Positions 54,788 to 63,650 of a stretch of DNA of 64,000 nt are shown here, piece after piece (within the stretch, counting starts at the first letter, position 1; the number at the start of each line of letters is the position of its first letter). A model generated the notes under the pieces. It did no database searches and was not told the DNA's origin. It saw only the letters and a program-made list of their open reading frames with translations. The stretch is from Marinimicrobium hydrolyticum. Its GTDB lineage: Bacteria; Pseudomonadota; Gammaproteobacteria; Pseudomonadales; Cellvibrionaceae. The position numbers and the translations under genes were made by a program. The DNA lies in NCBI RefSeq assembly GCF_030848505.1, contig NZ_JAVDDU010000005.1:62001-126000 (forward strand), given 5' to 3'.

Positions 54788-55936
54788 CTAGGAAGCGTCC
54801 CAGAGGATTTCAGGCCCTACATCCGCTATGCGAGTGCTACCGGTTAGCGCCATGGCGACACGGATTTCGCGCTCGAACAAGGCAATGACTTCGCTCACGC
54901 CTCGCTCCCCACGGGCCGCCAGACCATACACCCAAGGCCGGCCAATCATGCCAGCATCCGCGCCCAATGCTAAAGCCCGCACCAGGTCCAGACCACTGCG
55001 AATGCCGCTGTCCATCAGCAAGGTCAATTCGCCTTTGACGGTGTCGGCAATGCGGGGCAGGGCGGAGATGGCGCTGGGGGCACCGTCCAACTGGCGCCCG
55101 CCGTGGTTGGACACCACCAGGCCGTCGGCGCCCAGGTTGGCGGCTTGGCGGGCGTCTTCCGGGTCGAGTATGCCCTTAATGACAAATTGCCCCGGCCATT
55201 CGGCCCGAATGGTGTCTATGTCTTGCCAAGTCACACTGGGGTCGAAGTTCTTGCCCATCCAGGTCCAGAATTCGTCCACTCCTGCGCGGTCGCCCAGCAC
55301 CGGCGCTATGTTGCCCAAGTTGTGGGGACGCCCCATCAGGCCCACGTCCCAGGCCCAGCGTGGGCGGGTCAGCACCTGGCCGACTCGGCGCAATTTGCGG
55401 GCCACAGGGCTGCCCCCGGAAAGGCCGGAACGTATGTCCCGGTAGCGGGTCGCAGGGACGGGCATATCCACGGTGAATAAGAGTGTTTCCACTCCGGACT
55501 CCCGCGCGCGGGCGAGGATTTCCCGCAAAAACCCCCGGTCACGCATCATGTACAACTGGAACCAAAACGGAGCCTGAGTACCGGCCCGCACTTCGTCCAG
55601 CGCACAGGCGGAGACGGTGGATAAACAAAAAGGGACTCCGGCTTGTTCCGCCGCACGGGCGGCCTGAACTTCGCCGCGTCGGGCGTTTAGGCCGGCAATG
55701 CCCACCGGGGCCAGGATCAGCGGCAAGGACAGTTTTTGTCCGAACAAGGTGGTGCTGGTGTCCAGGTTCGAGAGGTCCCGCAATACACGCTGGCGCAGGC
55801 GGATGGTTTGCAGGTCGGCGGTATTGGCTCGCAGGGTGGCTTCGCCAAAGGCGCCGCCGTCGATGTATTCGAACAGGAACCGGGGCAGGCGCCTTTGTGC
55901 TAGCCTTCGGTAGTCCTCAATATTGGCGAGAATCAT
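54788..55936 (-). CDS. lldD: FMN-dependent alpha-hydroxy-acid dehydrogenase (L-lactate dehydrogenase-like)
   Basis: 382 residues; oxidises an L-2-hydroxy acid, probably L-lactate to pyruvate. Visible motifs are FEYIDGGAFGE at the N-terminus, LILAPVGIAGL, and SNHGGRQLDG with the catalytic His and substrate Arg, plus DSGIRSGLD for FMN phosphate. ATG 55936 is used (MILANIEDYRRLAQ); the frame runs to 55981. It diverges from fucP, and L-lactate is an end product of the fucose pathway encoded beside it, which fits this role. Confidence 0.88.
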   Translation of the reverse strand: MILANIEDYRRLAQRRLPRFLFEYIDGGAFGEATLRANTADLQTIRLRQRVLRDLSNLDTSTTLFGQKLSLPLILAPVGIAGLNARRGEVQAARAAEQAGVPFCLSTVSACALDEVRAGTQAPFWFQLYMMRDRGFLREILARARESGVETLLFTVDMPVPATRYRDIRSGLSGGSPVARKLRRVGQVLTRPRWAWDVGLMGRPHNLGNIAPVLGDRAGVDEFWTWMGKNFDPSVTWQDIDTIRAEWPGQFVIKGILDPEDARQAANLGADGLVVSNHGGRQLDGAPSAISALPRIADTVKGELTLLMDSGIRSGLDLVRALALGADAGMIGRPWVYGLAARGERGVSEVIALFEREIRVAMALTGSTRIADVGPEILWDAS

Positions 55937-56003
55937 GATTGGGCCTTGGTTATGGTTGGCGTAAATGGCCAGCGGGTGCATATCTTTTATAGATAAATTA
56001 CAT

Positions 56004-56034
56004 TTTACATATAAATCAATGCTGTGGTATACAG
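56004..56034 (+). promoter_or_regulatory. fucP promoter with overlapping palindrome
   Basis: TTTACA (56004-56009), 18-base spacer, TATACA (56028-56033). The palindrome CTGTGGTATACAG (56022-56034) covers the -10, so a bound protein would block RNA polymerase. The IclR regulator encoded 3 kb downstream is the natural candidate. The same region must also contain the lldD promoter on the other strand. Confidence 0.55.
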
Positions 56035-56105
56035 TCGTTTGAGTTTAGGTCGATCAGGTTTGAAACGCCGGCTTCGGCCGTTTTGCTTGCACCTTCGGAG
56101 GTTAG

Positions 56106-57410
56106 ATGAGCACCCATAATAAAAGCACGATGTTATTCCCTCTAATGTTGATCGTAAGCCTCTTTTTCCTCTGGGGTGTAGCCAACAACTTAAACGATAT
56201 TCTTATCGGTCATTTCAGAAAGGCGTTTTCCCTCACCGACTTTGCCTCCGGCTTAGTGCAATCGGCTTTCTACATGGGGTATTTCTGCTTCGCCATTCCG
56301 GCGGCGCTTTATATGAAGCGCTTTGGTTACAAATCCGGGGTGATTCTGGGGCTGTTGCTCTACGGCGTCGGTGCGCTGTTGTTTTATCCGGCCGCGGAGA
56401 TGCACGAATATCGCTTCTTCCTGTTTGCCCTGTTTGTGATCGCCAGCGGCCTGGCGTTTTTGGAGACGTCCGCCAACCCCTTGATTGTGGCTATGGGCAA
56501 TCCGGATACCGCGGAGCGGCGGCTTAACTTGGCCCAGTCTTTTAACCCCTTGGGTGTGATTTCCGGGGTGGTGATTGGCAAACTGTTCATCCTCTCCGGC
56601 GTGGAGCCCACGGCCGCCGAACTGGCTGCTATGACCGCCACCGAGCTGGACGCCTTTTATACCTCCGAAGCGCGTGCCGTGCAGGGGCCCTACCTGGTGC
56701 TGGCGGGTGTGGTGATATTTTGGGCGGTGATGGTTTGGTTCACCAAATTTCCGCAAGTGGCTACCGAGTCCGCTGGCGTGGGTAAGGCCAAAGATTACCG
56801 CCAGTTGGTGCGCAACCGCTATTTTATGTTCGGTGTGATCACGCAGTTTTTCTACGTGGGTGCTCAGGTGTGCATCTGGAGCTATATGATTCGCTACGGT
56901 CAAATGGCCTTGCCCGGCACGGGTGAAAAAGCTCTGGCGGATTTTCTGATTTGGTCCCTGGTGGCCTTTATGATCGGGCGCTTTGTGGCCACGGCCCTGA
57001 TGAGCAAATTCCGCCCGGCGGCCATTATGTTGTTGTTTGCTGGCATTAACGTAGTGCTGTGCGCGGTGGCTATGGCCTCGCCCAACCTGACTGGTATGCT
57101 GGCGCTGGCGGCTACCAGCTTCTTTATGTCGCTGATGTTCCCGACCATTTTTGCCTTGAGCCTGCGCGGCCTGGGCGAGCAGTCCAAGGCTGGTGCCTCG
57201 CTGCTGATCATGGCCATTGTCGGCGGCGCGGCCCTGACCGCTTTGATGGGGGGCGTATCCGACATTACCTCTATTAACGTGGCCGTGGTGGTGCCCCTGG
57301 TGTGCTTCCTGGTGATCGCTGCTTTTGCCAAAGCCAGTTTGAGCCGCTCCAAGTCAGTTGCCCGCGCCAATGAAGTGGCGGACGCTGCGCCGTCGGCAGC
57401 GGTGAGTTAA
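56106..57410 (+). CDS. fucP: L-fucose:H+ symporter (MFS)
   Basis: 434 residues, 12 membrane segments, FHS family. Signature FFLWGVANNLNDIL includes the proton/sugar-coupling Asp, and FLETSANPLIVAMG includes the second essential acid; AQSFNPLGVISGVVIG is also conserved. GGAGG is four bases from the ATG. Other FHS members carry glucose, galactose or mannose, but the neighbouring fucose genes favour L-fucose. The 3' end overlaps a converging gene by 4 bases. Confidence 0.93.
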   Translation: MSTHNKSTMLFPLMLIVSLFFLWGVANNLNDILIGHFRKAFSLTDFASGLVQSAFYMGYFCFAIPAALYMKRFGYKSGVILGLLLYGVGALLFYPAAEMHEYRFFLFALFVIASGLAFLETSANPLIVAMGNPDTAERRLNLAQSFNPLGVISGVVIGKLFILSGVEPTAAELAAMTATELDAFYTSEARAVQGPYLVLAGVVIFWAVMVWFTKFPQVATESAGVGKAKDYRQLVRNRYFMFGVITQFFYVGAQVCIWSYMIRYGQMALPGTGEKALADFLIWSLVAFMIGRFVATALMSKFRPAAIMLLFAGINVVLCAVAMASPNLTGMLALAATSFFMSLMFPTIFALSLRGLGEQSKAGASLLIMAIVGGAALTALMGGVSDITSINVAVVVPLVCFLVIAAFAKASLSRSKSVARANEVADAAPSAAVS

Positions 57411-58045
57411 TGAGCTTGCTCTGAATAGTCCGACTCCTGGCCGCCAGTGCGCTTGGGGTTAAGCTCATCCTCCACCCAGGTGCGCACCGTGCGCAGGTCC
57501 TGTCGGCGGATCAGCTGTTCGGTATGAATATTTTGTGGATAGACACGGGTGCCATCCTGGTGATGGAAATAAAACAGGCGCCGAGCGCCAACGGGAAATT
57601 TGGAGGGACCGTGAATCACTGCGGCTCTAATTTCCAGGCGTTCAAAGTCTTCAAGTAAGTAACCAGAGTGCTCTTCGGAGCTTTGGCGCCCGAGCACGAT
57701 GTTGCGAAAGGAGCCGAGTACCAGATACCCGCCCGGCTGAAGTGGGCCCTGCCGGAGCACCTGCTGGATATCTTTTTGCGCCGGGTTTACGCGCTCGTAC
57801 TCAGTGACCGTAAATGATTTGGGGGTTCCGTTGCGGGGGTAGGCAATGGCCTGAACACAAAGAACATGCACGGGTTGTTCGCCCATATTGACCAACAGGC
57901 ACAGCGCATCGGGCATTTCATCCTGAGCGTGATGGATCACCAGATAGGGGCGATTGTTGCGTTTGTATTGTAGAAAAAACAGCTGAAAATAAACGACCCA
58001 AACAAGGGCCATAATGGCGCTACTGATGGGCGCAACGTATTCCAT
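57407..58045 (-). CDS. Membrane-anchored protein, unknown
   Basis: 212 residues. One N-terminal membrane segment (ISSAIMALVWVVYFQLFFLQY), then a cytoplasmic-looking soluble domain of mixed strands (RPYLVIHHAQDEMPDALCLLV... GGYLVLGSFRNIVLG). AGGAG lies 9 bases before ATG 58045. No family recognised. It interrupts the fucose cluster on the opposite strand, and its tail overlaps fucP. Confidence 0.65.
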   Translation of the reverse strand: MEYVAPISSAIMALVWVVYFQLFFLQYKRNNRPYLVIHHAQDEMPDALCLLVNMGEQPVHVLCVQAIAYPRNGTPKSFTVTEYERVNPAQKDIQQVLRQGPLQPGGYLVLGSFRNIVLGRQSSEEHSGYLLEDFERLEIRAAVIHGPSKFPVGARRLFYFHHQDGTRVYPQNIHTEQLIRRQDLRTVRTWVEDELNPKRTGGQESDYSEQAH

Positions 58046-58152
58046 GGGCGCGTACTCCTTATTCTCGCGATAAGATCACAACGCTACCGCGTCCGAAGTC
58101 GAGGTTCAAATGGGTCGAGAGAACGTGCCTTCAGCCGCCGGAGGTCTATCGC

Positions 58153-58989
58153 ATGACGGACATTATTGATGCCCACCAACATTGCTGGGAATTGAGCCGG
58201 CCCGAGTGCCAATGGCCGACGCCAGAGTTGGAGGCGATTTATCGCGATTTTGACGTAAGTGAGTTAGAGGCTCAGGCTCGTCCGTTGGGGGTGGTGGGTT
58301 CCGTGCTGGTGCAGTCCCAGCCCAGCGATGCGGACACGGATTACCTGTTGGCGGTGGCGGATCAGCACGAGTTTGTGCGCGGCGTTGTGGGGTGGGTGGA
58401 TCTTAAGGCGCCCAATGCCGCCGAGCGCATTGAGCGATTGGCTCGTCATCCGAAGCTAAAGGGCCTGCGCCCAATGCTCCAGGCGCTGTCTGAGGACGAT
58501 TGGATTGATGATCCGGCACTGGCACCCGCCGTCGATGCCATGATTGCCAACAACCTGAGCTTTGACGCCTTGGTATACACCCGTCACCTGCCGTTTCTTG
58601 GCCGTTTCGCGGCCCGCTTCCCCCGCTTGACCATTATTCTCGATCACGCCGCCAAGCCGCCTATTGCTGAAGGCACTTGGCAGCCATGGCGGGATGAGAT
58701 AGCTGCGATTGCAGCAAGGCGTAATATTTACTGTAAACTCTCAGGATTGGTGACGGAGGCGGCGCCCGATCAAGGACTGACGGAATTGAAGCCCTGGGTT
58801 GAGGAGCTGTTAACGCTGTTTGGACCTTCACGTTTGTTGTGGGGGAGCGATTGGCCAGTGGTGAACCTGGAAGGCGGTTATCGCCGCTGGCTGCGTTTGA
58901 CCGAGCCTTTGTTGGCTTCATTGTCGGAGCACGAACGTAGTGACATTATGCACGGCACGGCCCGACGGGTGTATCGGATAAAACCTTAA
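58153..58989 (+). CDS. L-fucono-1,5-lactonase-like amidohydrolase
   Basis: 278 residues of the COG3618 lactonase/amidohydrolase family. Metal and active-site motifs: IIDAHQHCW, KGLRPMLQ, TIILDHAAKPP and LLWGSDWPV. Expected to open L-fuconolactone produced by the fucose dehydrogenase. GGAGG precedes the ATG. It is followed after 25 bases by the IclR gene, so the two likely form one transcript. Confidence 0.87.
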   Translation: MTDIIDAHQHCWELSRPECQWPTPELEAIYRDFDVSELEAQARPLGVVGSVLVQSQPSDADTDYLLAVADQHEFVRGVVGWVDLKAPNAAERIERLARHPKLKGLRPMLQALSEDDWIDDPALAPAVDAMIANNLSFDALVYTRHLPFLGRFAARFPRLTIILDHAAKPPIAEGTWQPWRDEIAAIAARRNIYCKLSGLVTEAAPDQGLTELKPWVEELLTLFGPSRLLWGSDWPVVNLEGGYRRWLRLTEPLLASLSEHERSDIMHGTARRVYRIKP

Positions 58990-59014
58990 GAACAACCTTG
59001 TGTGAGAACAACCT

Positions 59015-59818
59015 ATGGCCACAGGAAAAAATAAAACGGCAGCGACGGATACGAGCGACTCGGAAGAAAATGGCCGTAAATATCGGGCCCCTGCTTTGGA
59101 AAAGGGGTTGGACATTCTCGAGCTTCTGGCGTCCCAGGGCGGCTCGCTAACCACCTCGCAAATGGCGACCAGTTTGGGGCGTTCGGTGAGCGAGCTGTTC
59201 CGCATGGTGTTGGCTTTGGAATACCGGGGCTACATCGCTCCCGCCGAAGGGCGCGAAGGCTACGAGCTAACCAACAAATTGTTCGCTCTAGGTATGGCGC
59301 AAACGGCGAATCGTACCTTGTTGGACGCTGCGCTGCCGGTAATGAACGACCTTAGCCGCGCCATCGGTCAGTCCTGCCACTTGGTAGTGCCGACCGGCGA
59401 TCAAGTGGTGGTGGTAGCCCGAATTGAAAGCCCTCGGGACTTGGGTTTTGCCGTACGGATTGGATACCGGCGTCCCATGGTGGACGCCGCGTCGGGCCTA
59501 ATGCTGTTCGGTTATCAGCCGGAAACGGAGAAGGGCGTGTGGTTAGAGCGCTTGGCCTCCAGCAGCGAGCCCGAGCGCTTGGAGCGCTTTGTGGCCGAAT
59601 CAAAAGCCGCCGTGGAGCAGGGTTACGTACGCACACCCAGTAAGTTCGTGGATGGCGTTACCGACCTGTGTGTGCCTGTGCTGGGTGCTCAGGGTGCCGT
59701 GGCGGCATTAATCGTACCTTTCATCATTTCCAAACCGCTACCGGCTACCGCCGAAGAAGTCATTGAAAAACTGCACGACGCCTCCGCGCGAATTGCCAGC
59801 CAGTTGAACGGCGAATAG
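59015..59818 (+). CDS. IclR family transcriptional regulator
   Basis: 267 residues. The N-terminal winged helix (YRAPALEKGLDILELLASQ, then LTTSQMATSLGRSVSELFRMVLAL) contains the recognition helix, and the C-terminal IclR effector domain begins near NRTLLDAALPVMNDL. A charged N-terminal extension of 25 residues precedes it. Probable local repressor of fucose catabolism; C. jejuni fucose genes also have an IclR regulator. Confidence 0.93.
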   Translation: MATGKNKTAATDTSDSEENGRKYRAPALEKGLDILELLASQGGSLTTSQMATSLGRSVSELFRMVLALEYRGYIAPAEGREGYELTNKLFALGMAQTANRTLLDAALPVMNDLSRAIGQSCHLVVPTGDQVVVVARIESPRDLGFAVRIGYRRPMVDAASGLMLFGYQPETEKGVWLERLASSSEPERLERFVAESKAAVEQGYVRTPSKFVDGVTDLCVPVLGAQGAVAALIVPFIISKPLPATAEEVIEKLHDASARIASQLNGE

Positions 59819-59834
59819 CGCTATCCAACCTTCA

Positions 59835-59863
59835 CCTCCGGGAGCTTTTGAGCTCCCTGGAGG
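59835..59863 (+). terminator. Likely terminator after IclR gene
   Basis: Stem CCTCCGGGAGCT / AGCTCCCTGGAGG with one bulged base and loop TTTG, 16 bases after the stop. The T-tract is interrupted. The remaining gap to 60108 contains CGTACTATGGT (59926) and CGTACTAGGGT (59958), a 32-base-spaced direct repeat that could be a regulator site for the catabolic operon. Confidence 0.55.
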
Positions 59864-60108
59864 GCTCTCCATCTTTTCTCATTCCACCATCACCAGCCCG
59901 CCGCTCTGCATTCGTCGGTGATCGGCGTACTATGGTTTCTGCGCTTTGCCACTTTATCGTACTAGGGTAGTGCCTCGTTCTGAATTTGGGGCCTGGTGAG
60001 CGCAGGAGTTTGATCCACCAAACAGTGAAAGTGGTTGACATAAAAGTCAAAGTCGTTTTTACTGGCGATCAGCTTTTCAATTATAAAAACGCGTCGTTGG
60101 AGCAGTCT

Positions 60109-61182
60109 GTGACAGGGGAAGAGAACCATAAACGTAAGCGGCAGTTCGGTCGCAGCGACGTGTTTACCAGCCTGCTGGGTTTTGGTTCTGCGCCCATTGG
60201 CAACCTGTATCGAGCGGTCACCGAGAGCACGGCCAGCCAAGCGGTCCACTGTGCTCTGGATTCCGAGCTGGACTATTTTGATACCGCACCCCATTACGGT
60301 TTTGGTCTGAGCGAAACGCGCTTGGGCGCTGCCCTAAAAGCTCGCCATGCGACTCCGGTGCTGTCCACCAAGGTAGGCCGTTTGTTGGAGCCGTTGGCTG
60401 AGCAAGAGACGGACGCTGTGCGTCACGGCTTCGCCGACGCGCCAAAACTGGAACCGGTATTTGATTACAGCTACGACGGCGTCATGCGCTCCTTTGAAGC
60501 CAGCTTGGCGCGGCTCGGGCGGGAGCATGTGGATATTCTGCTGGCGCACGATCTGGGCGAAGTCACTCACGGTGAACAACACCCACAGCGCTGGCGCGAG
60601 TTTATGGACGGCGGTTACAAGGCCATGGTTGAGCTGAGAGATTCCGGCCTGGTGGGCGCCCTCGGGTTGGGCGCCAACGAATGGCAGATTTGTGCCCAGG
60701 CTTTGGAATACGGTGAGTTTGATGGCTTTTTGTTGGCGGGGCGTTACACCTTATTGGAGCAGGGCGCCGTGGAAACTTTTTTGCCTCTGTGTGCCGAGCG
60801 CGGCGCCTCGGTCATTTTGGGGGGGCCATTTAATTCCGGCATTTTGGCCACTGGCGTTAGTGGTCCCGGCCCACACCATTACAACTACGAACCCGCCCCG
60901 GAGGAAGTCATTACCCGCGTGGCGCGCATCGAAGCCGTTTGTCGGCAATTGAATGTGCCCCTGGCAGCGGCTGCACTTCAGTTTCCCGCCGCGCATCCTC
61001 AAGTGTGTTCCGTTCTGGCCGGCCTGGCGAATGCCGAGGAAGTTACCCGAGCGGTGGAATTGATGAACTGGCCCTTGCCGGCCGAACTTTGGCAAACTTT
61101 GCGTGCGGAAGGGCTTTTACACCCATCAGCACCTACACCCGAATCCACAAACCTTGGTAGTCGTAATCATGGTTCCCACTGA
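60109..61182 (+). CDS. Aldo/keto reductase, probable L-fucose dehydrogenase
   Basis: 357 residues. The AKR fold with Asp in DYFDTAPHYGFG, the following Tyr, Lys in VLSTKVGRLL and His in ILLAHDLG matches the D-threo-aldose 1-dehydrogenase/L-fucose dehydrogenase group. A GTG start at 60109 is chosen, since GGAG lies six bases upstream; the frame is open to 59986 but without similarity. It overlaps the small UxaA-type subunit by 14 bases. Expected reaction: L-fucose to L-fuconolactone with NAD(P)+. Confidence 0.88.
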   Translation: MTGEENHKRKRQFGRSDVFTSLLGFGSAPIGNLYRAVTESTASQAVHCALDSELDYFDTAPHYGFGLSETRLGAALKARHATPVLSTKVGRLLEPLAEQETDAVRHGFADAPKLEPVFDYSYDGVMRSFEASLARLGREHVDILLAHDLGEVTHGEQHPQRWREFMDGGYKAMVELRDSGLVGALGLGANEWQICAQALEYGEFDGFLLAGRYTLLEQGAVETFLPLCAERGASVILGGPFNSGILATGVSGPGPHHYNYEPAPEEVITRVARIEAVCRQLNVPLAAAALQFPAAHPQVCSVLAGLANAEEVTRAVELMNWPLPAELWQTLRAEGLLHPSAPTPESTNLGSRNHGSH

Positions 61183-61516
61183 AAAGCCCGATGGTAAGTC
61201 GTCCTCGGTCGCTCAGACTTTGTTGCTGCATCCAGACGACACAGTACTGGTTTGTATCAGCGCTATCGCCCCGGGCGATATTTTGATGATTGATCAGGTG
61301 GCGGTGAGCGCAACCGATGCCATCCAGGTTGGCCATAAGATCGCTCGTCAGGCGCTAAAGCCCGGCGATACAGTGCTTAAATACGGCGCTCCCATTGGTT
61401 CAATCACGCACGCGGTGCCGCCCGGCGGACACGTGCATATGCATAATATGAAAAGCGATTACATCGCCAGCCATTCGCGCGATCGTTCGCCCAACCAAGG
61501 GAAACCACAGCCATGA
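61169..61516 (+). CDS. UxaA-type dehydratase, small (SAF) subunit
   Basis: 115 residues, corresponding to the N-terminal SAF domain of altronate dehydratase: DQVAVSATDAIQVGHKIARQALKPGDTVLKYGAPIG and HVHMHNM. It is a separate chain here, as in C. jejuni, where a two-gene UxaA homologue serves fucose catabolism. ATG 61169 overlaps the aldo/keto reductase end; its stop overlaps the large subunit start (ATGA), so subunits should be made in equal amounts. Confidence 0.85.
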   Translation: MVPTEKPDGKSSSVAQTLLLHPDDTVLVCISAIAPGDILMIDQVAVSATDAIQVGHKIARQALKPGDTVLKYGAPIGSITHAVPPGGHVHMHNMKSDYIASHSRDRSPNQGKPQP

Positions 61517-62715
61517 TTAATGCCTATGTTCGTAAAGATGGCCGCAAGGGCATTCGCAATGTGGTGGTGGTGGCTTATTTGGTGGAGTGCGCGCACCATG
61601 TGAGTCGCCGCATTGTGGATGGCGCCAACGATTCAGAAGTGCACCTGATCGGCTTTCCCGGTTGTTTCCCCAACGAATACGCCTACCGCATGATGTCCGC
61701 CATTTGCACCCATCCCAATGTGGGTGCCGCCTTGTTGGTATCGCTCGGTTGCGAAAGCATGAATCGTGAACAGCTCCTGTCGGATATCCGTGCAAGCGGT
61801 CGTCCCGCCGAGTTATTGGTGATTCAGGAAGCGGGCGGTACGCTCAGTACCATGCGCGCCGGTCTGGACGCCGTGGCCCGGTTACGCGCTGAAGCGGATC
61901 AAGCGCCCCGCGCCGACATGGCGGTCAGTGAGCTGGTGGTGGGCACCATTTGTGGCGGTTCCGACGGCACCAGCGGCATTACCGCCAACCCCGCGGTGGG
62001 TCGTTGTTTTGATCATTTGGTGGCCGACGACGCCACCTGCATTTTTGAAGAAACCGGTGAGTTGATAGGCTGCGAAACCATTATGGCCGAGCGCGCCGTA
62101 ACACCCGATTTGGCGGAAGAAATCCGCGCTTGCGTGGCCAAAGCTGAGAGTTATTACCGCACCATGGGCTTTGGCAGTTTTGCGCCGGGCAACGCCGAGG
62201 GCGGGCTAACCACTCTGGAAGAAAAATCCATGGGCGCTTACTCAAAATCTGGCTCGTCGCCTATCAGTGGTTTGCTAAAGCCTGGCGATCAGGCACCCGC
62301 GGGCGGTCTTTATTTGTTGGATGTAGTACCCGATGGCGAACCGCGTTTTGGTTTTCCCAATATTTCCGACAACGCGGAAATTGTTGAAATGATCGCCTGC
62401 GGTTGCCACCTGATATTGTTCACCACGGGGCGTGGTTCGGTGGTGGGATCAGCCATTTCTCCGGTCATTAAAGTGTGCGCCAACCCCGATACCTATCGTC
62501 GGCTGTCCGAAGATATGGACATCGATGCTGGTCGCATTCTCAATGGCGAAGCGACACTGGATGAAGTGGGGGAGGAAATTTACCAACGTGTTATTTCCCT
62601 CGCACAAGGCGAGCCCAGTTGCTCCGAAGCGTTGGGCCACCAGGAATTTATTCTCACTTATAAAGCCTTTGAACCGCTCGGGCCAGCGTGCTTGCCTGTG
62701 CGTCAAATAGGATAA
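61513..62715 (+). CDS. UxaA-type dehydratase, large subunit (probable L-fuconate dehydratase)
   Basis: 400 residues, the C-terminal UxaA domain: GRKGIRNVVVVAYLVECAHH, GFPGCFPNEYAYRMM, GTICGGSDGTSGITANPAVG, IFEETGELIGCE and TTGRGSVVGSAISPVIKVCAN. Several Cys (GCF, GCE, CGG, CGC) could bind iron. Sugar-acid dehydration giving 2-keto-3-deoxy-L-fuconate is inferred from the cluster; altronate or another acid cannot be excluded from sequence alone. Confidence 0.85.
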   Translation: MINAYVRKDGRKGIRNVVVVAYLVECAHHVSRRIVDGANDSEVHLIGFPGCFPNEYAYRMMSAICTHPNVGAALLVSLGCESMNREQLLSDIRASGRPAELLVIQEAGGTLSTMRAGLDAVARLRAEADQAPRADMAVSELVVGTICGGSDGTSGITANPAVGRCFDHLVADDATCIFEETGELIGCETIMAERAVTPDLAEEIRACVAKAESYYRTMGFGSFAPGNAEGGLTTLEEKSMGAYSKSGSSPISGLLKPGDQAPAGGLYLLDVVPDGEPRFGFPNISDNAEIVEMIACGCHLILFTTGRGSVVGSAISPVIKVCANPDTYRRLSEDMDIDAGRILNGEATLDEVGEEIYQRVISLAQGEPSCSEALGHQEFILTYKAFEPLGPACLPVRQIG

Positions 62716-62721
62716 ACAACC

Positions 62722-63450
62722 ATGGCTAGATTGCAGAATAAAACCGCTTTGATTACCGGTGCGGGGCAGGGCATAGGCCGGGCCACCGCGGAGCTATTCG
62801 CCCGCGAAGGTGCCCGAGTGATCGCCACCGACATCAACGCCGATGCGTTGGCCGATTTAACCGGTTGTGAAACCCGGGTATTGGACGTGCGAGACGCTGA
62901 AGGCATCATTCAGCTTAGCGAAGATATTGGGCCGGTGAATGTGTTGTTCAACTGCGCGGGTTTTGTACACAACGGCACTTTGTTGGACTGCAGCGAAGAG
63001 GATTGGGAATTTTCCCTGGACTTGAACGTAACCGCCATTTATCGGACCATGCGAGCGTTTTTGCCCGGTATGATTCAGCGCGGTGGCGGTTCCATTATCA
63101 ACATGTCCTCGGTCGCCAGCTCCATCAAAGGCGTACCCAACCGCTTTACTTACGGCACCACCAAGGCAGCGGTGATCGGGCTTAGTAAAGCGGTCGCGGC
63201 GGACTTTGTGCAGCACGGCATTCGCTGCAACGCCATATGCCCCGGCACGGTGGAAACTCCATCCCTGGAAGAGCGCTTGCGCGCTACAGGCGATTACGAC
63301 AAAGCACACGCGGCCTTTGTGGCGCGGCAACCCATGGGTCGCCTCGGCAAAGCCGAAGAAATTGCGCAGTTGGCGCTGTATCTGGCTAGTGATGAATCCG
63401 CGTTTACGACCGGGACTGTGCATGTAATCGATGGTGGCTGGAGCAACTAA
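62722..63450 (+). CDS. SDR family 2-keto-3-deoxy-L-fuconate dehydrogenase
   Basis: 242 residues, classical SDR: TGAGQGIG, NCAG (for NNAG), catalytic Ser in NMSSVASS, YGTTK and the terminal IDGGW. Highly similar in layout to the DHRS6/LRA6 group, whose bacterial members oxidise 2-keto-3-deoxy sugar acids to 2,4-diketo acids. AGGA precedes ATG 62722. The stop codon TAA is also the first bases of the palindromic element that follows. Confidence 0.88.
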   Translation: MARLQNKTALITGAGQGIGRATAELFAREGARVIATDINADALADLTGCETRVLDVRDAEGIIQLSEDIGPVNVLFNCAGFVHNGTLLDCSEEDWEFSLDLNVTAIYRTMRAFLPGMIQRGGGSIINMSSVASSIKGVPNRFTYGTTKAAVIGLSKAVAADFVQHGIRCNAICPGTVETPSLEERLRATGDYDKAHAAFVARQPMGRLGKAEEIAQLALYLASDESAFTTGTVHVIDGGWSN

Positions 63451-63594
63451 CAGGCTGTTAAAAAAACTACCTGCGTTGCCGCTGCGGCGTTAAAAACAGG
63501 CTCAAAATGCTCATTTATTGCACATAAACTCCGCTTTTTCGCCTGTTTTTGCCTTGCATCGCCTGTCTCGAAAACGTTTTTCAACGGCCTGTTA
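63448..63594. repeat. Imperfect palindromic (MITE/REP-like) element
   Basis: About 147 bases. Outer arms TAACAGGCTGTTAAAAAA (63448-63465) and TTTTTCAACGGCCTGTTA (63577-63594) pair at 16 of 18 positions. Inner arms AAAAACAGGC / GCCTGTTTTT lie near 63492-63550. No open frame. I have the impression of similar AACAGGC-GTT elements in other marine gammaproteobacteria, but this was not checked. It separates the SDR gene from the FAH gene of the same pathway. Confidence 0.75.
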
Positions 63595-63650
63595 AACACT
63601 TACTAGGTCAGTTGCCCTTTGGGTTGGCTGAACAAATTTGAGGAACAAAC

